A DNA stretch of 64,000 bases, taken from contig ADNK01001890.1 of assembly GCA_000320545.1 (NCBI GenBank), forward strand, positions 1-64,000. Direction: 5' to 3'. The translations under genes and the position numbers were made by a program. The DNA is from Bigelowiella natans CCMP2755 (Eukaryota > Cercozoa > Chlorarachniophyceae). Positions 46,065-58,867 of the stretch are shown in pieces. The notes beneath the pieces are model-generated. The model did not search any database. It was not told where the DNA came from and saw nothing but the letters and a program-made list of their open reading frames with translations. Each line of letters opens with the position of its first letter. Position 1 is the stretch's first letter.

Positions 46065-48014
46065 CATGGGATTCAGCACGCAGACTTTCAGAATGCGCAT
46101 GTTAATTAATCAATACATAAATTTAAGAAGGACCAACCTGCACTCTGATTTTTGCTGCATGTAAGTAAGCACGTGTCATTCAGACTAATAAATTTGTTTT
46201 CCACACTATCTGCACGGAATTGCCATTGATGGGAATCCCCTTGCTCTGATGCCCTCTAGCTCTGTCGCATGCAGGCATTCAGGACATCAACACTGCTGCC
46301 TCAGCATGCCTAGCCATGAAGTGTACGATTCATCGCCTCCCTTGGATTCGACTTGACAGAGCTAGATAATGGACACAGTGATGTCTATCACCTAGAGATG
46401 GGGAGCGTGTGGCATGCACACCTCACACCAATGATGGTGTTGTCCAACATTGCTTCTAGAGCTGGCAAGATTGCGCCACTCATCGACATGAATCGAAGCC
46501 TGTGGAGCCCACAGGGCTGCATTCGTGTGTGCGCGTGTGAACGCAATATGCATTGATCTTCACACGTGTGTGCAATCATGCACATGCAGATGTTCTCTTC
46601 ATGCATGTGTGTGTGCACGCAAATCGAACAAAGATGCACACTGCACGATGTGCATGTGCACTGGACTGCGCTAGCACGTGCTAGCGTGCTCGAACAGAGC
46701 CCATGCTAGCAATGGCTGATGCTAGAATGGGCATTGAAGGGTTGGGTGCGGTGCGGTGTGCGCTCAGTGAGACAAAGGTGGCAAACGAGCAAGTAGCGAT
46801 GTTCAGGTTGAACTGTGATGAGGTCATGCATGTGCTTGACCGCCCTTTCATGGAGGTCAAGCTTGTCAGAGAGTGAACATGGCTGCATTGCGTTTCTAGG
46901 TCGCGACAAGACTTTGTCTTGTCGCAGGATGTGCGTGTGCATTGCTTGTTGCAGCAGGCCGAAGCGCCATGGCAGTGCTTGTGCGTCGCACCTGTGCCAC
47001 TTCACCTGCTGCAGCACGCACAGTCAATTTGCCAATTTCTTCGGTTCGTGCTCGCTTGCGTGTCAACTGCATGCTTGTCACGTTTGCGCGAGCATGGGAG
47101 CATCGACAATGGGGCCATGCGTTGGCCACTGCGATCAACATCAACACAATGACTCGTTGCAGTTCGACCCCCCAGACCGTGCTAGCGCGCGTGCACTCCA
47201 GCAGTCCAGCACCACCGCTGTCTGGCAATGCGCTGGCATGCCAGCTAGCTAGCCAGCCAGCACGTGTCATGGCGCACGTGTGTTGATGTGTGTCACACAT
47301 GCAACGTCACCAGACAACTCTAGCACTGTCCAGTGTCTATAGCTAGCCAGCCATGTCAAGCCAACATGTCCACTGTGGCTAGACCACTCCATGGAATTCT
47401 TTTGGCATCGATCGTGTGTGCAATGGCACCGGAGCAAGCTAGCAAGTGAGAATGGCTAGATGGGCACGACGACGCATTGCTAGATTGCGCCAACAAGTCT
47501 GAAATGAGTTCGTTTCGTAGCGCGCATTCTGGCATTGCTCGATTGCATGCCATGCACATCGCTAGATCGTTGCATCACATGCCAGCATGTGCAACGCGCA
47601 CACAGCTAGACAACTAGACAGCTAGACAGCTGGACAACGACAACAGCAGAGCTAGAGAGCTAAGGTTCAGTTGAATGCTAGAATGGTGCTACAAACAGTT
47701 TTCCCATTCTAGCATTTGAAAGCACAGCACACTCTTCGCGATCGCATCATCATTGTTGTTGTGACTGCATCGCGTCTCCGCGCATCTCTAGATCTGATGG
47801 AATGTGGCAAAAGGCATACACGCAGTGAGCGTGCCAGCGCTAGCCTGCTGCACATGGCACATCGCACATGTAACAATGTGTAGGTCTAGCATGAGTGTGT
47901 GCTGACCTCATAACCTGGTGTGTGCGATGATGTGTTACCATTCTCAAAAAACAAAAGAAAGAAAGGAAAAAAAGACACAAAATGGCTAGACACCGCATGT
48001 TGCCAAGATGCTTG
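46065..48014. other. Long convergent spacer, strongest palindromic-word texture
   Basis: Nearly 2 kb between two converging genes with no microsatellite. GCTAGC, CTAGCTAG, TGCATGC, GCATG and CACGTG words are dense, and the stretch is richer in G+C than other spacers. All frames (up to 145 codons at 46815-47252) are Cys/His/Ser-rich by-products of these words. One inverted repeat is AAGACTTTGTCTT-like at 46906-46922 next to a TTGTCGCA. Confidence 0.55.
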
Positions 48015-48656
48015 CTAAAGTTCTGTTTTGATGTGATGGTATTCATTGTCTTCTGTCATTCTGCTGTCCACAGAGGATGCATCATTTGTTGAAACTTTAG
48101 CTTGATTTCCCCCCCAGTTTGGCCTATGCTCCTCGTCTACTTTTGTTGCGGGTTTTCCGGTATTCCTAGATCTATGATGCGGTGAAGCAACTTTTTCCGG
48201 CGATTTATTGAATATTGAATCCTTCACTTTCAAGTCCTCTAATGTTTTTTTGAAACCAATTAAGGAAGCTGAGAGTTCCGCTTTCTTCGCTTTATCTTTA
48301 GCTTTTCTACTGGTGTAAAACTTGCCATTGTACCATTCTCCTCCTGTTTGTTCCTCCCCCTGTTTCACAGTGTTTTTTGTGGAAGTGGGAATCTTTGCAG
48401 TTTTGAGATGTCGACTCTCTGTAGACGATTTTATACCTACTTATGCATTGAAAAACTAGAGATCAGTCAAATTACGTATGGCCAGCATTCTAAGTAACAG
48501 TTCATCTAATGTGATTACTTTACTTGGAGAAGATGACGTCATTCTCGACTTCAACAAACAAATCGTCATCAATAGCACAGTGATGCCAGCAGCCATCAAT
48601 CCTGCGGACGAAGATGTATTCATTGCGTAAAGTCCGTCATGTGCTATCCAAATCAT
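48015..48656 (-). CDS. Small N-terminally anchored membrane protein (184 aa), unknown function
   Basis: Unrecognised. Exons 48656-48524 and 48436-48015 join in phase across an 87-bp intron. A single hydrophobic segment near the N-terminus (SAGLMAAGITVLLMTICLLK) can act as a signal anchor. The remainder is polar and basic: GGEWYNGKFYTSRKAKDKAK, then a short amphipathic helix (SLIGFKKTLEDLKVKD), then a disordered, charged tail ending HHIKTEL. With a positive flank (KSR) after the helix, the tail is predicted to be cytosolic. The 540-bp spacer to the EF-hand gene is divergent. Alternative starts at the second Met are possible. Coding potential is supported by composition and splice phase only. 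Confidence 0.6.
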
Positions 48657-49194
48657 TCACAAGTCAACATGACCAGCATAAAAATTGCACGCACAGCATA
48701 TGTTTTGAGTTTTGAGCATCATAATAAATTTATTGATTCACTAACGATAGTTTATCATTCACTCTCTCTAGCTCATGTACCTTGTGTGTTCTACCAGGAA
48801 TGTTGTGATGGTGATAGCGATGATGATGCTTTGATTGCTGATGGTGCTGCATGAATCGAATAATTAAATTACGCAAATTTCTTAAATTAATTAGTTAATT
48901 CTTCGCACCATTCATCAGAGCCATCAATAATGAATGCCACTACACTCACTTCATTACTATGCAATCTGAATTTTAAGATGTATCTTTGTTTGTTTTCAAT
49001 TGTGTGAGAACCTAAAACATCAGTGATGCAGGATGTCGGAGAGCTCATTTGGACTCCCTTCCCCATAACATGGAAGACATACTGCGGTACCGGTACCACA
49101 GATAAGGATGACTAATTATTGGGGTTCGCTGAGAAGAGGCTAGAGCAAAGAAGTCACAGCAGCACACAATTCGCGGTGCGCAACAAACCCCAAA
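48657..49194. promoter_or_regulatory. Divergent 5' region of the small membrane protein and EF-hand genes
   Basis: 538 bp, AT-rich, without long repeats. No motif shared with the other spacers was seen. Confidence 0.35.
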
Positions 49195-50322
49195 ATGAAG
49201 GACGTGATGGACGAAATAGATCTCAAAGAGCAACAGGAGCGGGAGGAGAAGAACCAGCAAATTTATGCTGACTTAGTGCAAAAGTCCATTGACGACCAAG
49301 CAGAAGTAGTGATTGTTACTCTTAATGTTTGCACAGTCAAAGACGGCAATGATGATTTTCTGCATTCTACCAGTATTTTACAAAGAGTTTCTTTTTCGAA
49401 TTGGGAGAAGAGTGGAAAGAAGTTAATAAGCTAAAGGCTGCATTCAAGAAAGCATGCAAGGTGGAGCATGAAACATTCATTTTCATCTTATCTAAGCATC
49501 CTTACCCAAACAAATACAGGAAAATGGAAGCCAAAATGACCTTTCACACATAGCTGCAGCTCAATTTCTGCAGGTGATACTAATTTGCATTACTTTGAGC
49601 TTGATATAAAATTGAGCCAAAATTAGGCAAACGGCGCAGCTCGTACTGGATTAGAACGCAAGCGTGAACTCCGAGACATCGACATGAATACTGATGGCAA
49701 AGTCAGTTTTATCGAGTACCTAATGCTCCACTACAAGGTAATGATTCTCACTTCCTACTACAAACGACTGAAGAAGGACCCAGAGGAAGACCTCTCAAAG
49801 TATTGCTTATTTACTACATGTACTATGCGAACTATGTAAATGATCTTTGTTGTTATCAGTGGTGGCATTGGTCTAACGGGAGTCGGGGTCAAACTATTAG
49901 ATGAACTATGTGAGATACCTTTAAATCTTGATCCAATAGTTATCGAGAATTTAGAAAAGGTGAAAAAGATGAAAAAAGATCGGGCTAAAAAAATTTTGAA
50001 GCTTGAGAAGAAAATTGAGAAAGGCGGCGTAATGGGAAAGGCGGCTAAAAATGAACTCGAACAATTTCTGAGGAAAGGAGACATGGAAATTAAAAAACTT
50101 GAAGCACAAGTGACAGCGGCACGGAAGAAGAATCTAAAACGTTGAGCCAGTTTCAAATAGAGCTAAAACCTGAACGTTGAGAGCTGTTGATTTTTACTAG
50201 GTGCTAAGACTGCGTCGAAAGCTTTGAAGGCGGAGAAAGCAAAAGACCTTGCAGCTGAAAAAGAAGTTTCAAAAGCTAGAAAAGCCAGCTTTGCAGCACG
50301 AGCTGCAATGTTCAATAAATAA
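49195..50322 (+). CDS. EF-hand calcium-binding protein with basic coiled-coil C-terminus (257 aa)
   Basis: Five exons join in phase: 49195-49305, 49374-49460, 49627-49799, 49860-50140 and 50201-50322. One canonical EF-hand loop lies at residues 85-96 (DMNTDGKVSFIE), with D85, N87, D89 and E96 in the ligand positions, preceded by the helix LERKRELRDI. No second canonical loop is visible; FFFELGEEWKEVNKLKAAFK (about 41-63) may be a degenerate partner. After YLMLHYKVMILTSYYKRLKK comes a Gly-rich GGIGLTGVGVKLLDEL. The last 130 residues are almost wholly charged, helical and basic (KKMKKDRAKKILKLEKKIEK, ASKALKAEKAKDLAAEKEVS). A cytosolic Ca2+-responsive scaffold is plausible. The last intron has a GTTGAG donor; if not used, the protein ends at 50145. 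Confidence 0.83.
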
Positions 50323-51655
50323 ATACATTGCTCACTTTACACAACATACTTCTACGTAATTGCAGATACAGTTCACCCACTAGGTGCAGTCGATTCATTG
50401 CTAATATATGACATACTCGCTAATAATATATGATATGCTGATTGAACTGGTGACAGCAATATTTTACAGGATGGATGATGATCAGAGTGTTGTTATAATT
50501 TCAACACACGATGCATACCTTCTACAAGCGAATCTGCCATGTATGTTAGTTGTTGAGACACAGATGGCATGGACTATGTACCAGCGTTGACACTACACCA
50601 GAGCGCAGTGCTGCCATTCTTGCATGTCTGCTCTAGTGCCAGTCTATGCGCTGCCATCGCATCACAAAACTAACGTTTGCATGTCCATCCATTGCAGATC
50701 TAGAGATGTCTGCGACGCGTGCTAGCTCGCTAGCAGTCAAGCAGTGCTAGACTAAGTAGAGTGTGCGATGTTTGATGCTAGGATGTGTAGCGAGGGCTAG
50801 CTAGCTAGGGGATCCAAAGCATCCAAAATTCATTTGAGCATGTAATCCATCTGCTAGTCCATCTAGCTAGCTAGCACACTAGATCTAGAGATGCTGGCAT
50901 GTTCGCTAGCTCTGCAGCTCGTCTAGTCGTGTGTGACACACAGATGTGCCTTCGATCACCACTAGCTAGCTAGACCTAGATTAGCAGAGCTAGAGAGACC
51001 ATCTAGCTGCTCTAGCTAGCTAGTGCTCTCTGACTCCATGCTAGTACTCTAGTATCAACTAGCGCTAGACTCTAGAGACTAGAACATGTTCACAATTTCT
51101 TGCACATCTAGCTAGCTAGACCAGACTAGCAGAGACATGTTGACACTCGACCTCTAGCTAGCTCTCTCTGACTGTAATGCTACCGCTCCAGCTAAAAAAG
51201 TCTAATGAGCCTTGCACTGTGGACATATGGCGCATCCATCCAAATGTGCAACACTAGAACAAGCTGCGCGCGTTGCATCATCTGAGTTGTTGCCGCATGC
51301 ACGTGAGTTACTTCGCAAGATAGGCGTGTCCAGCAAGCAAGCACTCTGCAATGCTGTGCACATGCTATGCACAAATCGCATAGAGATTGATTAATTCGAT
51401 CGATGCGACCAAATAAAACGATTTTGGAAAATAAACTTGCAAAGAATATTGATACATACATGTATACGCAAAAGTTAACAAGTTCAATAATTCAACAAAA
51501 GTCAGTCTTGTCGACTTTGGTATTACGTCCATACTCCCTCAACCCAGCTATTTTAAGCAAAAACTAACAAATCATACAGAATAAATATGTTTCCACTGCA
51601 CACCATAGATCCGAAAAGTTAACCGCGGCAAGTTGAAGAAGGGGTGTTTATTGAC
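50323..51655. other. Convergent spacer with CTAGCTAG arrays
   Basis: From about 50690 to 51180 the tetramers CTAG/GCTA recur dozens of times, often as CTAGCTAG, in irregular spacing unlike a microsatellite. A 60-codon frame at 51212-51394 (ARVASSELLPHARELLRKIG) looks protein-like but has no other support. Confidence 0.55.
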
Positions 51656-53737
51656 TTAGAAAAGTCCTGCAGGCTCTTCAATTGCTACGTCAGGGAACTC
51701 GTGAGCCCAATCCTTATGATGCTTCTTGTCGTAGATGAACCATTCATCTTCCTGGAATTCGTCAGGGGTCTACAATAAAATCGCCAAACAAAAGGGGTCA
51801 TGGACGAATCATGAATGAAAAGTTCGGTGGTTCTTGAATGATCGTGTTAATCTTATCATACCGTATCCATCATCACGTATTCCATGAATGCGCCAGTCTG
51901 AGAAAGGATGGATAGAAATATCCAAAGAAATAAAAAACATTTCAAAACAGAAGTTAGGCGCTGCATGGTAACGGAGGGGAGGAGTTGATTGTGTTACAAC
52001 ATTACCACTTCAGGAGGTAAAAGCTGGCCAGACTCCTGGATTTTTTGCCAGTATTCAACAAGATGCTTAGGGAACACGCCTTCTTCTTGTCCGTAAGCGG
52101 TGTTCTTTTGCATCTCGGTGTTGACTTCTCCGGGAATCAGAGAAGCGCAGAAAACCTAATGAAAAGACTAATTCAGACTGAAGAAAAGGTATGTAATGCT
52201 GGTGCACATGTTTATCAAATTCAAAAGGAATATGCACTGCGCTGTTCAATTCATTTCAAAAGAATACCGGCGTTTCAGCCTCTTTAAGCTCTTCCTTGAA
52301 CATCAAGTGCATTCCATAGAAAGTCAACTTGGAAACGCAGTATGGTCCATACCTAATGGAATATGATTTCAATCATTCACACGTGCGTGGCTATGCTATA
52401 TTTACTGTTTCTATACAATAAATTTTCATCATATTTATCATCGCTAAATTAGTTCCTACGCTGGGAGTCCGGAACAAGTGCGAGCAACACTGGAGAGCAT
52501 CATGATACGGTTCTATGTAGAATTATGATGAAATGATTCCGCGAGGAAAGTCAAGCAGACTGAAGTCACTAGATTATGGATAGAAATTGGCACATTAAAT
52601 AAATCATTACCTTTTCAGGCTCTTCTTTGCCGAATAGAGGGTAGAGAGCTTGAGTGAGGAAAAGAGGGCCATTGACGTTGATATCTGATACCTATTAAGG
52701 CCGCGAAGTATAAATTACACAGATACGGATGAATAAATGCGATAAGTGTTGACCTTGAGCCAATCATCTTCATCAAGTTCCATCATTTTCTTGCAAGGGG
52801 TGTTGACAGCTGCGTTGTGAACAAGGCCACGGAGAGTCATCCCACGATCCTTAGTCAATTGCGCAACGGCCTCCTTGACCTTGCTGCGTCCTTCCCTTGT
52901 GGTAACATCTGCAGCCACTCCGATAATCTCACCCTTATTACATATTCAGATAGAGTAATTTATCAACTCATGGAGTTTGGAGATATGTTAATGCTCGAAG
53001 ATTTCTGTGTTTTCTGTGTGTTGTGTGTGTGTGTGTGTGTGTGTTCGTGTGTTGTGTGTTGACATGTGTTAGTCTGGAGTCAGGAGACATTGCATATACA
53101 CCTTGTTCAGATATTTGCTGTGTTTTTATCTTCATGCAATTATGTGCACACGTACACCACGCAGTCTTAACCCTATCAGTTACTACAACATACGTGCATT
53201 ACCTTGAAGCCTTTTTCCTGAGCCATTTTCACGGTGTCTTCAAGGGCATTCGCACGGCGACCAACGATAAGGGTCTAATAATTTTAACAATTTTAATATA
53301 ACACATTCTTATAGTTATATTCGATAAAGACAAATTAATTCAAACCGTCACGCCTCTCTTTGCCATCCGGAGGGTTGCAGCTTGACCGATTCCTGATCCG
53401 CCGCCAGTAATTACGTAGATTTCACTAGAGTCAACAGCCCTGCGTTCTCTTCCAGTTGAAGCAACGACACCGTTACCACTGCAAAATACATAAATATCAT
53501 CACATGACAGCAATGACTTGTTTAGTCAGGTCAGGGTGAATCTTACCTGGCTCCCATCGTTACATCGCGTCCAGGGCAGGGGCGTGTGAGGCCAAAATTA
53601 GTGGTTCCAGCCAAGCGATTTAAGCGTGATCTGAGGGATACCGACGCTGGCTTTGAAGCAGAGCGGTAAGAAGCAGTGCGGGCCTCCGCGAGAGGGGTCA
53701 CGAGGGAGAGGGCAACCAGGATAGACAGAGCGGCCAT
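51656..53737 (-). CDS. Short-chain dehydrogenase/reductase with signal/transit leader (364 aa)
   Basis: Ten exons join in phase: 53737-53547, 53478-53346, 53274-53203, 52933-52754, 52691-52611, 52512-52460, 52352-52268, 52155-52006, 51897-51862 and 51769-51656. The Rossmann motif is T88-GGGSGIG-95 in YVITGGGSGIGQAATLRMAK. Further family motifs are HNAAV (NNAG-type), RIMMLSSVA with the catalytic Ser (about 226) and Y241-x3-K245 in AYGPYCVSKLTFYG. PGEVNTEM matches the PG-x-V-x-T motif. These enzymes use NAD(P)(H) to interconvert alcohols and ketones; the substrate is unknown. The leader MAALSILVALSLVTPLAEA is a signal peptide, followed by about 40 residues rich in Ser, Arg and Ala with few acidic residues, so plastid targeting is plausible. 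The acidic C-terminus (TPDEFQEDEWFIYDKKHH) is longer than in minimal SDRs. Confidence 0.9.
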
Positions 53738-54514
53738 TTTAAGAGTGCGAATTGTGTTGTTACAAATGCTATTAGATTTGAATGGAAGACAATGATAAAA
53801 TGCTCAAAGTATTCAAAAATAGGCCCCATAATTGCACCTTTTCCTCCTCCTGTTCTCGTGTTTACTTGGGTGCATACATTTCTCCGCACTCGGATATCAA
53901 CGTTTTTCAGACCTGAGGGCACCAAAAATGTGTCCGGGCATTTAAGCTCGAAGTTGAGTGATATCTGCAACTTTTTAGACGTCGCATAGTTGAAACATAT
54001 GGCATATATAGTTGTACTAATGTGAGTGTTCTTCCTACATATGTCTGAAAAAAGGTTCCTTTAAGCCGAAAAAATAGCCTTCGAGACTGCATCATTGCTT
54101 TCTGAATATTTTTCTCGATAAATCGGTCCCAATAAGAGCTATTTCATTCATAACCAACTTGCATTTTGCCCATGAGAGTCAAGAGTTTATCGACCAAATG
54201 TAGTAAAGTTAAGTCTGAAGTGGAAAATAGGTTTATGCTGTTCTCCAAACCCTACTTGTGGTTGAATCGCTCTGACGATAAATTACCGGTAATGAGTTAA
54301 TTGATTCATTGATTTCATTGGGGAGTTTAATTCTACGTCATCCGTTCTTGTTCATCGTTTCGGTGAATTCCCCATATTTTGTCAAGAACCGATATTGATG
54401 CCAAATTTAAATAGAGACATGTAAATATGACATTTTAACGGGAAAACGGCGCGAGACATTCCCCTGAATGCCTCAATGGCAGATTGATCAGTGCATTGAG
54501 AGGAGGAGTTCTCC
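53738..54514. promoter_or_regulatory. Divergent 5' region of the SDR and PDI-like genes
   Basis: 777 bp without microsatellites. GACGTCGCA at 53979-53987 resembles the TGTCGCA word of other 5' regions. The open frames on both strands at 53698-53989 are mutual shadows without support. Confidence 0.35.
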
Positions 54515-55644
54515 ATGTCACCGCGCGCAGCACTGATCATTGTGCACATCCTGTGTACAGTTCTTATCGGTACAGAGGGAATAGAGTTTTACCCTCGAGA
54601 TGTTCCCCTCGACGTTCGAAATCTTAACCCCGTGACTTATAAGGAACTAGTCTTAGCCGGCATAGACACGAAGGTGGGGAAACATCATTTTGCAGGCATG
54701 CTCTGGATTTATTATCATCTGAGCTGTCGGTGGCATCTACAACCAAACCCCTATTTGAAGCCATAAAATCTAATCGTTCTCTTGACTTTAGGGTGGAAAA
54801 TGCTTTCATGTAGTGAAATTCTACTCAAGCGCTGGAGATGTAAACCTAGATCCCCACTTTGCTCGCTCTGTGAGGTTGCGCAGTTATATTATCGAGGCAG
54901 CTGCAGAATTTCGGTGATGTAATTTTCTCTGCCAATTTTCTCTGAATTCTAAAATCATCTGTCCGGATGATGATTATTATTTTATTATTTTAATCATTCT
55001 AATTAGCTGGCTGTGGCCCCTCCCCCCTCCCTTTGTTCCTCCTTTTCGCACCACTTTTCGTACCAGAAACACCGCGGCTGTGGTGAGTGCAATCGACTGG
55101 GAAACAAAGGCAAATCGAGCCCTTTTTCGAGAGCAAGGAATTAAGCGCCGACACTCACTGCCAGTTGTAAAAATCTTTGCCCCTGACGGTAGCAGCGAAG
55201 TCTTTACAGGTTTGGAGGAGGAGGAGGAGGAGGAGGAGTAAGAAGAAGAAGGAGAAGAAGAAAAAGAAGAAAAAGGGTTGGTGATGTGATGATGATGACT
55301 ATACTTTCTACTGCCCCTGCAGTTGCAATCGTGTGAAGAAATGATTGATGGCCTTAATAGCCCAGCATGTGTGATGTCTGTTCAAAAGGCAAGTATGACG
55401 AGCTGGTAGAATATGTCAAAATCCAAGTGCAGTCCTACGTGAAAAGAAATCGAAGGAGTTTGATGCCCAAATTGAGGCATGTTGTCGCAAATACTAAAGT
55501 TAGAGCAGCTAGTACTACTAGTACTACTAGCACTTTCGAGAGTTTCATGGAGAAACAGGGTCCTGGAGTCATTTTTGCATATGAGCCAAAAAGAGGAGGT
55601 AGCTCAATCCGTTGATCGGTTGGTGAATTTGTTGGTGATGATGA

Positions 55645-55684
<40 letters not shown>

Positions 55685-57488
55685 TGTTTGTGTGCATGTG
55701 TTTGTGTGCATAGTCCTGTATTTATTGCACATAATATATTAATTCAAAGGAGAAGCCAGGGTTAGAGCTGAGCAAACTGCAGCTGCTCTCGCATTGAATT
55801 TCCATGGAAAGCTACGATTTGCAAAAACAAGCGATAAGAAAGTCGTTAAGCTATTGGACAGTGGCAGTGGCAGCAACACAATCAAAATGCCGGTTTTTTT
55901 CTTCATCTATGAAAAGTACAAAAAAGAAGAAGTAGAAGAAGGCCCAAAGAGAGGAGTACCACTAAAAGCTGTTGCAGCATATCCATCAGCAAGTCCTTCG
56001 TACGAGTCGTTGCAGGCATGGTTGGTACGATTTGAGGCCGCCGCTGCTGCTGCTGCTGCTGCTGATGGTGGCAGTGGAGGCGGTGGGGGGAGACGAGGAG
56101 GAGGGGGTAGTAAGATGATAGAGAATAGTGCTGGTACAAGCACCAAAATGATGATGATGATGATGGAAGGAATCTCCCCCTTGTCTTATATACCTCAACT
56201 CGAAGGTAATAATAACAGTATATAAAGCAGCAGTAGCATTAGTAGTAGTAGTCTTAGAGAAATAGACACTTGTATGCTTATCGGTTATAATATACCTTCT
56301 TACTATGCTTCCCCACTTACTGAAGGTGTCTGATCATGATCATGATGATGATGAAGGTTTTTCTTTGCAACATATAATGATATACCTGTTTCGTTTGCTG
56401 TGATGTGCATGTGCTGATCATCATCGCCCCTGACGTCATTCTTTTGGATGATGATATTGTCTTCCTCGAAGCATGTTATCTTTCATCACAGCTACTTGTT
56501 GCCGTCTTTGTAATATGTAGTAAATTGAAAGCTCCTATGATGATAAATTTACCTGCGGCATGTGATGATGACAATTAACTGAACTGTTCAGGAAATGGGT
56601 GTCTAGAGAACCTCTGTGTGCGACGAGGGGGTATATGCGTAATGGCATTCATTCATCGTGATGAGAAGACTACTACTGCCTCTGAGTTTCACTATCAGAT
56701 TGAAATCCTAAGGCAGGTCAAACGGTCCCTTATTACTCGGGTCGGTGTTGTAACTACTAACGCTATTCACATTGTTTGGGCAAATGCTGGCCTTTATGGG
56801 GAGTGGGTAAAAACGATGTTTGGTCTTGAGGAGGTTGGATTTACCCGGATAATAGCTTGGTGGCCAACGAAGAAGCTATGGGCCCCATATATTAAGGCAG
56901 TTGACAATGTAAATGAATTGACACTTTGGTTGGAGACCGCCTCATTGAGGGGTGCAAAGGGAATACTTCCTAGTCCTGAGCCTATTCTCTATACCAACGA
57001 CTATAAGACTTACGATGATCATTATGTGGATGATGATGAAAGCATAGATGCTGCTGTTGAACGAGTAGGAGGAGGAGTAGCAGCTAATTTCTCCACCGAT
57101 GACCCGGCCAAGTAATTCATCAAATTTTCCATAATATAAACACTTGTACTATCATCGTTGTTGATTTACGAGAGATAGACCCCAAACGGCTTCTTTGTAA
57201 CGTTTTATGATGCGTGCTGATCTTCTTCAAATGCGCCATCCACCACAAACGACAACAGCTTCTCTCACAGGAATAATTAGCAAGAAACTAAAATGAATAC
57301 ATACGTTTATTGTATAGATATCCTGGAGACAAAGTCTGCCTTTGGATGAGCTTCGGTGTTGCTCCTGACCAACTCCGAACAGATGACTTCAATCGTCGCG
57401 TTGAAGTTCAACTTAGAGAACGATGTAAGTAGTATCACATCTAGTGCTTATATATATCATGATATTAGTAACCACATATTATAAATTG

Positions 57489-57526
<38 letters not shown>

Positions 57527-58867
57527 ATAGCACATGCTTTTATTTCTAATCACATCTCTTATCTTCCTTTTACAAGCATCTACAACCTATTAATTGCTTC
57601 TCAATATTGTCAAGTAATAGTAGTGGTAGTAGTAGAAGTAGTAAGAAGGCCTTAATGATGTGTTCTTAGCGAGTAGCTCTTGGATGGACGAAGAGGGAAA
57701 AAAACAGCAAGAGAAAGGACAAGATACTATTGGTAACAACGACACACAACAGCAACAACAACGAGAAGAAGAAGACGATGATGATGATGATGATAGTGAT
57801 GATGATGACCTTGCTGCTGCTGCTGCTGCATCCCTCCAGGATCAAGAAAACATCTTTATCGCTTTGCAAGACCGAGAAACAAGTGGGGGGTAAGTTACAA
57901 CCTGACGGCTGCTACATTCTTTGATAATGTGGTCGAGAGTCCATCTCATTGGTTAGTGTGGTTCAATGGCGGCTTCGGATACAACAATCACAACAACAAC
58001 GATCATGAAGATGATGATGAGGACGAGGATAACGGTGCTGGGTATAATAAACAAAGACTCGAAGCTTGGAACAAGGCAGCCAAGTTGATGAGGGGGAAAG
58101 TACAATTCGGTATGATTTCGGCCTATGAGCGTGCTGATGAGATTTTAGCTTCTATTGGATTAAAGCACACGAGCAGTAGCAGAAGCAGCAGCAGCAGCAG
58201 CAGCAGCATTTTACTTTTTCCTGCAAGGACGTTATGGGGGAATAAAAAGAGCAAGGTACAAGCTTCCGTGTGGTTGCGTGAGCAGTCTCATCCTCACCAA
58301 AAGCAGCAGCAGCAGCAGCAGCAGCATCACAGCGAGAATGAGGATGATGGATTTACTACTCTGGATCCGACTGATGCTATTGATATCGTGCGTTTTGCGA
58401 ATTCCTTGTTTGAGCAACACCCAAATGATAAATATAAGAAGCACAACAGGCATGGCAATAGCCATGATGCTGTGGTATTCCGGGTCGATAACTCCGAACC
58501 TTCTCAGTCAATACAAGCGTGGATATCAGATGGTTCTGTGAAGCCGCGACTACTTCTATTTCCTAATAAAGACATAGCAAACAACATAAAAGTCCCCACA
58601 CTACTCCAAGCCTTGGCCATTGAATTCGGTCATATCATGCATTGTGCTCTAGCAAAGAGATCCGATGAGAAGCTTGCACACCAGGCTCAGGTTACAAGAT
58701 TTCCTGCGGTCAGAATATTGTCCACCACTGCAGGGAAGGGTGGCCGCTTTGGTGAAATGAAAATATCTGATTACGAAGGAGACATTAATTTTAACTCCTT
58801 GGCCAGATTCTTGGATAGTAACACACGAATAGTGGCAAAGCATCACAGAAACAAAGATGAATTGTAG
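54515..58867 (+). CDS. Large PDI-like multi-thioredoxin-fold protein lacking visible CxxC motifs (about 971 aa)
   Basis: Nine exons join in phase: 54515-54673, 54792-54913, 55067-55237, 55366-55598, 55750-56205, 56592-57111, 57318-57424, 57670-57889 and 57940-58867. ATG 54515 opens a signal peptide (ALIIVHILCTVLIGTEG). Thioredoxin-like blocks recur: GGKCFHVVKFYSSAGDVNLD with LPVVKIFAPDGSSEVFTG; NLCVRRGGICVMAF with VGVVTTNAIHIVWANAGLY; HWLVWFNGG with VQFGMISAYERADEILASIG; and KPRLLLFPNKDIANN with VTRFPAVRILSTTAGKGG. The active-site CxxC expected after VKFYSS is absent, so a chaperone or scaffold role in the ER is more likely than oxidoreduction. The only CxxC (CDVCSKG, about 152) lies outside the normal site. 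Microsatellites in exons produce Glu, Ala, Gly, Met, Asp, Gln and Ser runs. Junction 55237/55366 is the least certain; the 50-bp intron at 57890-57939 is the shortest well-supported one. DNAJC16-like or P5-like affinity cannot be resolved. Confidence 0.75.

Noticed and set aside
46815-47252. 145-codon open frame on the plus strand
   Set aside because: Rich in Cys, His and Ser because of TGCATG-type words; the opposite strand is equally open, and no splice partners or motifs exist.
51212-51394. 60-codon frame with a helical segment (ASSELLPHARELLRK)
   Set aside because: Too short to separate from chance without expression data; placed in the CTAG-rich spacer.
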